From positions 496,001-560,000 of the forward strand of contig JAULAW010000005.1 of NCBI GenBank assembly GCA_032654645.1: a DNA stretch of 64,000 nt. Reading direction: 5' to 3'. The stretch's first letter is position 1. Every line of letters starts with the position of its first letter. Positions 25,150-32,765 of the stretch are shown piece by piece. The notes beneath the pieces were generated by a model, which worked only from the letters and a program-made list of their open reading frames with translations, ran no database searches and was not told the DNA's origin. Made by a program: the position numbers and the translations under genes. The stretch comes from CAITJF01 sp032654645 (lineage in GTDB: Bacteria; Pseudomonadota; Gammaproteobacteria; Burkholderiales; Gallionellaceae).

Positions 25150-26285
25150 CATTCAGCCGCACGGCTGCGTTGCTGCTGGCTTTGCTCGCGGGCTGTTCTA
25201 CAGCCGATAGCGGCAAACCTGGCAAAGGGCCGGCCAAGCTGACTGAATTCAAAGAGAGCGCCAAGCTTGAAGTCCGCTGGCGCCATGAGATCGGGAATGC
25301 GGGCAATAATGTGCTGCAACCTGCGGTGACGCAAGACGCGGTGTATGCCGCCAATGCAAAGGGCGAGATTTTCCGCTTGGAGCGCACAACCGGCAAAGAA
25401 GTATGGCGGGCCGACAGCGGTCTGGCCATTTCCGGCGGGGTAGGGGCGGGCGGTGGCCTGGTGCTGGTTGGCGGCATGAAAGGTGATTTGGCGGCTTTTG
25501 GAGAGGACGGCATGCTGCGCTGGAAAACCAGGATGTCCAGCGAAGTATTGAGCGCGCCGCAGGTGGCCGACGGCATGGTGGTGGTGCGCACCGGCGATGG
25601 CCGCATCGCCGGGTTGAGCGTGGCGGACGGCAAGCGCCAGTGGCTGTATGAGCGTGCCACCCCGGCACTGATCGTGCGCAGCCATTCCGGCGTGACGGTC
25701 GGACGCAATGTTGTATACGCCGGTTTCGCTGCTGGCAAGCTGGCGGCAATCGACCTGAGCAATGGTGTCGTCATTTGGGAGTCGGCGGTATCGCAGCCGC
25801 GCGGCAACACCGAATTGGAGCGCATCAGCGACATAACCAGCCTGCCGGTGATGGATGACGAGCAGGTGTGTGCGGTGGCATTCCAGGGGCGAGTGGCCTG
25901 CTTTGATATTGCGCATGGCAACTTGTTGTGGAGCCGCGATCTTTCCAGCGACAAGGGCATGACCCTGTTGGGCAATTATCTCTACGTGACCGATGCCAAC
26001 GGCGTCGTATCCGCACTGGACAAGAGCAGTGGCAGTTCGTTATGGAAAAATGATCTATTAACCATGCGCCATATTTCGATGCCTTATGTGCTCGGCAAAT
26101 ATGTGGTGATTGGCGATTATGAAGGCTACATGCATGTGTTGAACCGCGATGACGGGAGCCTGGTGGCACGCCATAAAACCGGTGGCGGCGGCATTCTGAC
26201 TGCGCCGGTTGAATTGGACGGCGGGTTGCTGGTGCAAACGAACAATGGCGGTTTGTATTCGCTAGAAATCAGGGCTAAGGACTGA
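25146..26285 (+). CDS. bamB: Outer membrane protein assembly factor BamB
   Basis: 379 aa lipoprotein. Signal peptide with lipobox LLAGC (MTFSRTAALLLALLAGC), then a beta-propeller of PQQ-like repeats (DGMLRWKTRM, GKRQWLYERA, NGVVIWESAV, HGNLLWSRDL, SGSSLWKND). BamB helps BamA fold outer-membrane beta-barrels. The start overlaps yfgM by ATGA. The stop codon lies at the beginning of a heptamer-built hairpin. Confidence 0.95.
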   Translation: MTFSRTAALLLALLAGCSTADSGKPGKGPAKLTEFKESAKLEVRWRHEIGNAGNNVLQPAVTQDAVYAANAKGEIFRLERTTGKEVWRADSGLAISGGVGAGGGLVLVGGMKGDLAAFGEDGMLRWKTRMSSEVLSAPQVADGMVVVRTGDGRIAGLSVADGKRQWLYERATPALIVRSHSGVTVGRNVVYAGFAAGKLAAIDLSNGVVIWESAVSQPRGNTELERISDITSLPVMDDEQVCAVAFQGRVACFDIAHGNLLWSRDLSSDKGMTLLGNYLYVTDANGVVSALDKSSGSSLWKNDLLTMRHISMPYVLGKYVVIGDYEGYMHVLNRDDGSLVARHKTGGGGILTAPVELDGGLLVQTNNGGLYSLEIRAKD

Positions 26286-26367
26286 GTGCTGAGGACTGAG
26301 TGCAAAGCGCGGTGGTTTTACTCAGCCCTCAGCACTCAGTCCTCAGCCCTCGAACCTCAGTTCTCAT
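26274..26367. repeat. Heptamer-built hairpin A (bamB-der gap)
   Basis: Left arm with period-7 words (ACTGAGT, GCTGAGG, ACTGAGT), loop GCAAAGC...GGTTTT, right arm with ACTCAGC, CCTCAGC, ACTCAGT, CCTCAGC, CCTCGAA, CCTCAGT. The arms pair as an imperfect long hairpin that fills nearly the whole gap. Same design as 42906, 45021 and 53075. Confidence 0.85.
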
Positions 26368-26383
26368 TTATTGAAAGTCCGAA

Positions 26384-27778
26384 ATGCTACCCACGCTAGT
26401 TTTGGTTGGCCGACCCAACGTCGGCAAATCTACGCTGTTCAACCGCCTCACGCGCAGTCGCGATGCGCTGGTGGCCGACCAGCCGGGGCTGACGCGCGAC
26501 CGTCACTACGGGCGCGGGCGTGTGGGCGAGCGGCCATTCTTGGTGGTGGATACCGGCGGTCTGGAGCCGGTGGCCAAGGAAGGCATCCTGTTCGAGATGG
26601 CCAAACAGACGCGGCAGGCGGTGGACGAGTCCGACATCGTGCTGTTTCTGGTGGATGGCCGCCAGGGCTGCACGCCGCAGGACAAGATCATCGCCGAACA
26701 ATTGCGCAAGACTGGGCGCCCGGTGCTATTGCTGGTCAACAAGGCCGAGGGCATGCAGCGCGTTGCTGTCGCTAACGATTTTTTTGAACTGGGACTGGGC
26801 GAGCCGCTGCCGATTTCTTCGGCGCATGGCGACAATGTGAGCGAGATGGTGGAGCTCGCGCTGGAAGGTTTTCCGCAGCAGGAAGAAGGCGAAGAAGAAA
26901 AATCCGACCATCCCAAGATGGCCATCGTCGGGCGCCCGAACGTGGGCAAGTCCACGCTGGTAAATGCCATCTTGGGCGAAGAGCGGGTGATCGCCTTCGA
27001 CCAACCCGGCACCACGCGCGACAGTATCTACATCGATTTTGAGCGGGCTGGCCGCAAGTACACCATCATCGACACCGCCGGTGTGCGCCGCCGTGGCAAG
27101 GTGGAAGAGGCGATCGAAAAATTTTCCGTGATAAAAACCTTGCAGGCGGTGGAAGACGCCAACGTGGTGGTGCTGGTGGTGGATGGGCGCGACCAGATCA
27201 CCGAGCAGGACGCGCACATCGCCGACTTCGTGCTGCAAGCTGGGCGCGCGCTGGTGCTTGCGGTGAACAAGTGGGACGGGCTGGACGAATATCAGCGCGC
27301 TACGGTGAAGCGCGACATCGAGCGCAAGCTGCATTTCTTGAGCTTCGCCAAGCTGCATTTCATCTCCGCCTTGCACGGCAAGGGCATACCCGGCGTGCTG
27401 AAATCGGTGGACGAGGCTTATACCGCTGCGATGGCCAAACTGCCCACGCCCCAACTCACGCGGGTGCTTATCGCAGCTGTGGAAAAACAGCAGCCCCCGC
27501 GCTCCCGGTTCCGCCCCAAGATGCGCTATGCCCATCAGGGTGGCAGCAACCCGCCGCTGATCGTGATTCACGGCAGCGCGCTGGATAAAATTCCGGACAG
27601 TTACCGCCGCTATCTGGAGCGCACTTTCTGCGAGGCTTTCAGCCTGCTGGGCACACCGCTCAGGATTGAATTCAAGGCTGGCAAGAACCCCTTTGAGGGA
27701 AAGAAGCGGCCTCTCACCGAAAGCGAGCAGCGCACGGCCCATCGTGCGCGCATAAGAGGGCGCAGGCTATACGGCTAA
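26384..27778 (+). CDS. der: Ribosome biogenesis GTPase Der (EngA)
   Basis: 464 aa with two tandem G domains: GRPNVGKSTLF and, in the second half, GRPNVGKSTLV; DTGG and DTAG switch motifs; NKAE and NKWD guanine-specificity motifs; and a C-terminal KH-like domain (PPLIVIHGSALDKIPDSYRRYLE). Required for 50S subunit maturation. Last gene of the hisS-yfgM-bamB-der block. Confidence 0.97.
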   Translation: MLPTLVLVGRPNVGKSTLFNRLTRSRDALVADQPGLTRDRHYGRGRVGERPFLVVDTGGLEPVAKEGILFEMAKQTRQAVDESDIVLFLVDGRQGCTPQDKIIAEQLRKTGRPVLLLVNKAEGMQRVAVANDFFELGLGEPLPISSAHGDNVSEMVELALEGFPQQEEGEEEKSDHPKMAIVGRPNVGKSTLVNAILGEERVIAFDQPGTTRDSIYIDFERAGRKYTIIDTAGVRRRGKVEEAIEKFSVIKTLQAVEDANVVVLVVDGRDQITEQDAHIADFVLQAGRALVLAVNKWDGLDEYQRATVKRDIERKLHFLSFAKLHFISALHGKGIPGVLKSVDEAYTAAMAKLPTPQLTRVLIAAVEKQQPPRSRFRPKMRYAHQGGSNPPLIVIHGSALDKIPDSYRRYLERTFCEAFSLLGTPLRIEFKAGKNPFEGKKRPLTESEQRTAHRARIRGRRLYG

Positions 27779-27878
27779 ATGCGCCGGAGAGAAAGTTAAG
27801 CGGCTACCTGTTTAGGAATCCTGAAAGTTGCTAGACTAGCACCCTGTTTTACTCAAAAGCCAAAAAATTGGGGGGCGT

Positions 27879-28235
27879 ATGCGATATTTGTTTATTGTCT
27901 TGCTGCTTGCGGGTTTCTCATCCATACAGGCGATTGCGCAAAGCGATACTTTTGACGAACTGACCCAGCAACCGGCAGTGGCTGAACATCCATCCGAGCC
28001 AGGCGTTATTTCTCCCCCCGACTTTACACCGTCAATGCTTGCACCCCTGCCCCCGCTTCCCGGCGATCCTGTTAGGCCAAAACCAAAAATATCCAGCGAT
28101 GCACTATGCGAGCAATATGGCTACGGCAAAGGCACAGAAGAATACAAACTGTGCATCGGTTATGCTGAAGACACCGGATATTCCAGGGAAAATGATGATG
28201 GCAGCCGCAAAAAAAAGCGCAGAAGAGAGTTCTAG
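27879..28235 (+). CDS. Small secreted proline-rich protein of unknown function
   Basis: 118 aa. Clear signal peptide (MRYLFIVLLLAGFSSIQAIAQ), proline-rich middle (DFTPSMLAPLPPLPGDPVRPKP), then a cysteine pair 14 residues apart (ALCEQYGYGKGTEEYKLC) and a basic end KKKRRREF. I do not recognise the family. The two cysteines could form a disulfide in the periplasm. It stands alone between der and the permease gene. Confidence 0.65.
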   Translation: MRYLFIVLLLAGFSSIQAIAQSDTFDELTQQPAVAEHPSEPGVISPPDFTPSMLAPLPPLPGDPVRPKPKISSDALCEQYGYGKGTEEYKLCIGYAEDTGYSRENDDGSRKKKRRREF

Positions 28236-28410
28236 CTTTCCATCGCGGATTCAGGCTTGAACCCGCCAGTTTGAAAAAGGCTGACAATATCGAGAGTTCT
28301 CCAAGGACGAGTGTTTCGCTTCTCTTTTTTACAGATTCCTCTTAAAAAAACTTCGTTAACAAATATCGAAATTGTTGTTTGTATCTGCTCATAAATCCGG
28401 AAGGTAAAGC

Positions 28411-29472
28411 ATGTTGGCGCAGGACAAACTCAAAACCTATCTTTCCATCACGCTTCTTGCATCGGCAGCATGGCTCTTGCACGGCTTTGTCCCGGCATTG
28501 TTGTGGGCAGTAGTGATTGCCATTGCCACATGGCCTTTACGCTTATTGCTTGCAGGCAAAACAAAAGGCAGTGATACCGGCGTGGCAGCCATGATGACAT
28601 CACTTGTTGCGGCGCTATTTTTCTTCCCGATCGGGTATGCGTTATTCCATGCCGCAATAGAAACCAGCACGGTGGCGCACTGGATATTGGAAGCACGGAA
28701 AACTGGCATTGCCGCCCCGGAGTGGTTGTCTGCCATTCCAATGTTTGGGGGCTCGGCCGCAAGCTGGTGGAAGGCGAATTTATCTGATCCTGCCGCGCTT
28801 TCCGGCCTGATCGGGCATACGGATAGTGCGGCTGTAGCGGAATATGCGCAAACGCTCGGCGCCCAGGCCGCACATCGCGCGATTACCCTGATTTTCACCC
28901 TCATTACCCTCTACTTTCTTTACAGGGATGGTGAGGATCTGTCGCGCAAGACACTCGGTCTGCTGCATCACATGACCGGGGAGAGCGGCGCCCGCTATGG
29001 ATTGCATGCCGCTGTCGCAATCCGTGCCACCGTAAGTGGACTGGTTCTGGTCGGGCTCGCAGAAGGCCTGCTAATCGGTATTTCCTATGCGGTGGCAGGC
29101 GCACCCCATCCTGCCATATTGGGTTTGCTGACAGGTGTGCTGGCGATAATTCCATTCGCGGCTCCCGTCATCATTTGCGGAGTATCACTCGTTCTGGTGG
29201 CCAAAGGAAGCATGGTTGCCGCAGTCTCGATTTTTACATTCGGTATGCTGATGCTGTTCATAGGCGACCATTTTGTGCGCCCTAAAATTATTGGTAATGC
29301 CGTGCAATTACCATTTCTGTGGGTGCTGTTCGGCATACTCGGCGGAGTTGAAGTCTTCGGGTTGATCGGATTGTTTGTTGGGCCGGCGCTAATGGCGCTG
29401 GTGATAATGATGTGGAATGATCTAACCGGGAACGAAAGAGCTTCTGAACATGGCCAAACGCACAATCCCTGA
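28411..29472 (+). CDS. AI-2E / PerM family transporter
   Basis: 353 aa with about eight membrane segments: paired helices at the N-terminus, a soluble stretch near 130-150, and the C-terminal block GGVEVFGLIGLFVGPALMALVI typical of the family. Members include TqsA and sodium/proton antiporters; the substrate is not predictable. It overlaps the HNH gene by 23 bases. Confidence 0.85.
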   Translation: MLAQDKLKTYLSITLLASAAWLLHGFVPALLWAVVIAIATWPLRLLLAGKTKGSDTGVAAMMTSLVAALFFFPIGYALFHAAIETSTVAHWILEARKTGIAAPEWLSAIPMFGGSAASWWKANLSDPAALSGLIGHTDSAAVAEYAQTLGAQAAHRAITLIFTLITLYFLYRDGEDLSRKTLGLLHHMTGESGARYGLHAAVAIRATVSGLVLVGLAEGLLIGISYAVAGAPHPAILGLLTGVLAIIPFAAPVIICGVSLVLVAKGSMVAAVSIFTFGMLMLFIGDHFVRPKIIGNAVQLPFLWVLFGILGGVEVFGLIGLFVGPALMALVIMMWNDLTGNERASEHGQTHNP

Positions 29473-29824
29473 TCACTCAAGACTCGACCGCGTCGTTGCC
29501 GAGGCCCGCCGCCAGAGTGATGAGCGTGAAGCAACCTACCGCGAACGGGCGCTCAAATTATTTCCCTGGATTTGCGGGCGTTGCGGGCGCGAGTTTTCTG
29601 GCGTGCGGTTGCGCGAGTTGACCGTGCACCACAAAGACAACAATCACGACAACAACCTTCTGGATGGCAGCAACTGGGAATTGCTCTGCTTGTATTGCCA
29701 CGAAAACGAACATGCACGCATTCTGGATGAAACGGTACGGGGAAGGGAGGGGGGCAATCCGACACCCGTGGCAACCCATAATCCATTTGCCGACCTGCAA
29801 GCGATGCTGAAGCGAAAAGAGTGA
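29450..29824 (+). CDS. YajD-like HNH nuclease family protein
   Basis: 124 aa. Zinc pair CGRCGREF, then LTVHHKDNNHDNNLLDGSNWELLCLYCHENEH, a complete HNH motif with the second CxxC-like zinc site. Closest to YajD, a stand-alone HNH protein of unknown physiological role. It overlaps the permease gene start-to-stop, suggesting co-expression. The 329-base gap after it (29825-30153) holds a 44-bp palindrome and the vapBC promoter, nothing else I can support. Confidence 0.85.
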   Translation: MAKRTIPDHSRLDRVVAEARRQSDEREATYRERALKLFPWICGRCGREFSGVRLRELTVHHKDNNHDNNLLDGSNWELLCLYCHENEHARILDETVRGREGGNPTPVATHNPFADLQAMLKRKE

Positions 29825-29945
29825 AATGCTCCAGAAGAAAACACGCAGGAAAGGCGCGATGAGCGAAAGGTAGATTAGGACTGCCTTATATGCTGAAGCG
29901 GATATTCCCTTGCACCCAATGAACCTCAAGCTGGTAATAGATTTT

Positions 29946-29989
29946 GTAGGGTGCATTCCATGCACCATGGTGCATGGAATGCACCCTAC
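29946..29989. repeat. Perfect 44-bp GTAG-ended palindrome
   Basis: 22-nt arms with no loop and no mismatch: GTAGGGTGCATTCC...GGAATGCACCCTAC, centre CCATGG. It lies between the HNH gene and vapB. Confidence 0.95.
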
Positions 29990-30089
29990 GGTAAGGTTAA
30001 TGAGGTTCAAATCGGGCAAAAAATTGGCGACTGCGGGCTCTCCCCACAAGCGGACGAGGGGAGCATAACAACCTGATTAATTATTTGGC

Positions 30090-30132
30090 TTGAATGCCTC
30101 GCAAACAGATAGTATAAATCACGGTATATACC
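30090..30132 (+). promoter_or_regulatory. vapBC promoter and candidate operator
   Basis: -35 TTGAAT at 30090-30095, a 17-base spacer, -10 TATAAA at 30113-30118. A perfect 10-bp palindrome GGTATATACC at 30123-30132 falls at the expected transcription start, where a VapB-type repressor would be expected to bind. Confidence 0.7.
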
Positions 30133-30153
30133 ATTCAAGAAAGGAGCATCACC

Positions 30154-30411
30154 ATGCGTACCGCCAAGCTATTCAAGAATGGCTGCAGCCAGGCCGTGCG
30201 TCTGCCTGCCGAATTTCGCTTTGAAGGCGACGAGGTAATTATTCGGCGCGATCAGGTTACCGGAGATGTCATCTTGAGTCCGCGCAACCGGAAATTCGAA
30301 GCGTGGATCAAGCTGCGGGACCAGTTCTTGCCCCTGATCCCGCAGGAGGATCTCGATGCCCTCGACAACTTGCGTGATCCCGGCGCTCCCGTGGAGCGCG
30401 ATTGGCCATGA
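30154..30411 (+). CDS. vapB: VapB-type antitoxin (AbrB/SpoVT fold)
   Basis: 85 aa. N-terminal swapped-hairpin DNA-binding domain RTAKLFKNGCSQAVRLPAEFRFEGDEVIIRRD, C-terminal tail that would wrap the toxin. AGGAG precedes the ATG. The stop overlaps the vapC start (ATGA). Because vapC is broken by a MITE ten codons later, this antitoxin has no intact partner at this locus. Confidence 0.92.
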   Translation: MRTAKLFKNGCSQAVRLPAEFRFEGDEVIIRRDQVTGDVILSPRNRKFEAWIKLRDQFLPLIPQEDLDALDNLRDPGAPVERDWP

Positions 30412-31101
30412 GCGCACTTCTGATGCTGGACACTAATGGGCATCTCTAAAAATCCAGATTTCATCCCAACTGCTGCGTTGTGGAAAAAATTTCTTGCTTA
30501 CATATCGCACATATGCGGCGCTACGAAATTTTTTCCACGCCTTGCATTTGGGCGAACTCTGAATTTTTAGAGACACCCTAATGCCGTTTCAGCCATTATC
30601 AAGGACAGAGCCAAGAATCTGAGCGTAACCCTGAACGAGAGACAGTCCTGCATTTCCGTCATCACCGAAGCCGAGCTGCGTTTTGGTTTGGCGCGGCGCA
30701 CTGTCAATACCGAACTGCGCCGCATCGTGGAAAATTACCTGGCTTCCGTGGACATCCTGCCGTGGGCATCCGCCAGCGCCCAGCGCTATGGACTATTGCG
30801 CGCCGAGTTGGAAGCGCTGGGCAAACCGCTGACGCCGATGGATATGCTGATCGCCACCCACGCGATGGCCGCAGACTGCACGCTGGTCAGCGCCGACCGT
30901 GCCTTTACGCAAGTGCCCGGCCTGCGCGTGATCGACTGGTCCGCAAACAGTGCGGCAACACCCGCACAGAAAGTGCGCGACAAGCTGGCCCGTGCAGGTA
31001 TCACCGAGCGCGATGTTGAGGATGCCATAGCTCATGCGCGAAGCACCGGACAACATGCGGCACCGAAAACCAAAGCCGTAAAAAAAACCAAAGAAAAATA
31101 G
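30408..31101 (+). pseudogene. vapC: VapC PIN-domain toxin interrupted by a 141-bp MITE
   Basis: The gene begins MSALLMLDTN (30408-30437), then the MITE brings an in-frame stop (GGG CAT CTC TAA). After the element the same protein resumes, AVSAIIKDRAKNL... SVITEAELRFGLARR... KPLTPMDMLIATHAMAADCTLVSADRAFTQVPGLRVIDW. Removing the element and one TAAT copy restores MLDTNAVSAIIKDR exactly, the expected VapC N-terminus with the first catalytic Asp. A TTG at 30688 could start a shortened product lacking that Asp. A lysine-rich extension (SANSAATPAQ... KTKAVKKTKEK) beyond the usual VapC end is unusual. Confidence 0.93.
30438..30578. mobile_element. 141-bp MITE inserted in vapC
   Basis: Terminal inverted repeats of 25 bp with four mismatches: left 30438-30462, right 30554-30578, both beginning GGG..TCTCTAAAAA when read inward. 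An inner perfect 13-nt inverted pair TGGAAAAAATTTC (30481-30493) / GAAATTTTTTCCA (30525-30537) makes a second stem. TAAT flanks both ends (30434-30437 and 30579-30582). No coding capacity, so it must have been moved by a transposase in trans. A 38-bp fragment of the same family is at 14892-14929. Confidence 0.92.
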
Positions 31102-31137
31102 GCAGCACGCCACTCGCTTTTCACTGAATAAGAACCC

Positions 31138-31439
31138 ATGACCACCCACGACATCGTCGGCAAACTCTGGAACCTCTGCAACGCCCTCAAGGACGACGGC
31201 ATCATCTATCATCAGTACGTCACCGAGCTGACCTATCTGTTGTTCCTCAGGATGGCCAAGGAAACCGGCACCGAAGATCATCTCCCCAAAATCATCGCTG
31301 GAACGATTTGGAAAATCTCGCCGCACCAGATCGGCTGGAGTCCTACAAGATACTGCTGATTCATCCGGGCGGCCACGGCTCGACGCTGGTGCAGGAAATC
31401 TTCGCCAATGCCAGCAGATTCATCAAGAAAGCCGCCACG
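31138..31439 (+). pseudogene. hsdM: Type I restriction methylase HsdM, frameshifted N-terminal remnant
   Basis: MTTHDIVGKLWNLCNALKDDGIIYHQYVTELTYLLFLRMAKETGTEDHLP is the start of an HsdM N-terminal domain. The match then continues in another frame, WNDLENLAAPDRLESYKILLIHPGGHGSTLVQEIFANA (from about 31299), and is lost by about 31439. No methyltransferase domain, hsdS or hsdR follows. Confidence 0.85.
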
Positions 31440-31501
31440 CTACCCGCCCTTCGTAAATTTTCTCCATTGCGATCGTTCATCATAATTTTTGATTGGCAAC
31501 A

Positions 31502-31565
31502 TACGGTAATGCCGTACAATTTCTACATGCTCACTATCGCAGAAACAGAAGTTTTTAGCCGATAT
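31502..31565 (+). pseudogene. Possible RelE/HigB-like toxin start with upstream palindrome
   Basis: A 15-bp palindrome TACGG-TAATG-CCGTA (31502-31516) is followed by ATG at 31527 and MLTIAETEVFSRY, which resembles the first residues of RelE-superfamily toxins. The reading frame then runs directly into the ABC permease start. The match is only 13 residues long, so this is a weak call. Confidence 0.3.
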
Positions 31566-32765
31566 ATGCTCTTCCCCGATCTGATCCGCCTCACCACCTC
31601 CAGCTTCCTGGCCTACCGGATGCGCAGCTTCCTGACCGGCTTGGGCATCGCCATCGGCATCACGGCGGTGATACTGCTGACATCCATCGGCGAAGGGCTG
31701 CATCAATTCGTGCTGGCCGAGTTCAGCCAGTTTGGCACCAACCTGATCTCGATCCAGCCCGGCAAGACGCAGACACATGGCGCGAACGTGGGCATGTTCG
31801 GCTCGGTCAAGCAGTTGACCATCGAAGATGCCGAAGCTTTGCGCCGCTTGCCGAATGTCGAATATGTCGATCCCAGCATGTCGGGCACCGCCGAACTGCG
31901 CGCCAACGGCAAGACGCGCCGGACGGTGGTGTATGGGGCGGGGCACGATTTCACCAAGGTGTTATCGAGCAACGTGCAGACCGGCAGCTTCCTGCCCGAT
32001 GAAGACCCCGCCCAGGCGCGCGCTTTTGTCGTGCTCGGATCAAAAGTGCGCCAGGAATTGTTTGCCGGGCAGAACCCGCTCGGCAGCTATTTGCGCATCA
32101 GCGGGCAACGCTACCGGGTGATCGGTGTGATGGAACCCAAGGGGCAGATACTCGGTTTCGATATGGACGACACGGTGATCATCCCCGCCGCGCGCGCGCT
32201 GGAATTGTTCAACCGTCCGGGGTTGATGGAAATCCATCTGAGCTATAAACCCGGCGCCGATCTGCAAAGCGTGGTGCGTTCGATCACCGGGCTGCTCAAG
32301 GAACGGCACGGGCGCGAGGACTTCACCCTGATACCGCAGGAAAAGGCGCTCGAAGTGTTGGGTTCGGTGCTGGATGTGATTACCTTCGCGGTGGGCGCGC
32401 TGGGCGGGATATCCTTGCTGGTGGGCGGCGTCGGCATCCTGACCATCATGACCATGGCCGTCACCGAGCGCACCTCCGAAATCGGTTTGTTGCGCGCCTT
32501 GGGCGCGCGCGAACGGCAAGTGTTGACGCTGTTCCTGGGCGAGGCGATGCTGCTGTCCGCGCTGGGAGGGTTGGCCGGGCTGGCATTGGGCGTCGGTATC
32601 GCGCAGGCTTTGCACCTGCTGTTTCCGGCCATGCCGGTGCATACCCCGTGGCTGTTTGCCGCCCTTGCCGAACTGAGCGCGGTCACCATCGGCCTTGCTG
32701 CCGGAGTGATGCCGGCACGGCGTGCCGCGCAGATGGACCCGGTGGAGGCGTTGCGGACGGAATGA
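31566..32765 (+). CDS. MacB/FtsX-family ABC transporter permease
   Basis: About 399 aa. One N-terminal membrane helix (MLFPDLIRLTTSSFLAYRMRSFLTGLGIAIGITAVILLTSIGEG), a MacB-type periplasmic core domain (about 60-260), and three C-terminal helices with the FtsX block TMAVTERTSEIGLLRALGARERQV and MPARRAAQMDPVEALR. The frame stays open upstream through the hsdM remnant, but family comparison puts the native start at 31566. No ATPase or adaptor gene is adjacent; decay upstream may have removed a partner. The stop overlaps the earP start (ATGA). Confidence 0.88.
   Translation: MLFPDLIRLTTSSFLAYRMRSFLTGLGIAIGITAVILLTSIGEGLHQFVLAEFSQFGTNLISIQPGKTQTHGANVGMFGSVKQLTIEDAEALRRLPNVEYVDPSMSGTAELRANGKTRRTVVYGAGHDFTKVLSSNVQTGSFLPDEDPAQARAFVVLGSKVRQELFAGQNPLGSYLRISGQRYRVIGVMEPKGQILGFDMDDTVIIPAARALELFNRPGLMEIHLSYKPGADLQSVVRSITGLLKERHGREDFTLIPQEKALEVLGSVLDVITFAVGALGGISLLVGGVGILTIMTMAVTERTSEIGLLRALGARERQVLTLFLGEAMLLSALGGLAGLALGVGIAQALHLLFPAMPVHTPWLFAALAELSAVTIGLAAGVMPARRAAQMDPVEALRTE

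Noticed and set aside
26274..26367. Hairpin A as a rho-independent terminator for bamB
   Set aside because: No T-run, imperfect stem of period-7 words, and the same design occurs between genes of one operon (dnaK-dnaJ).
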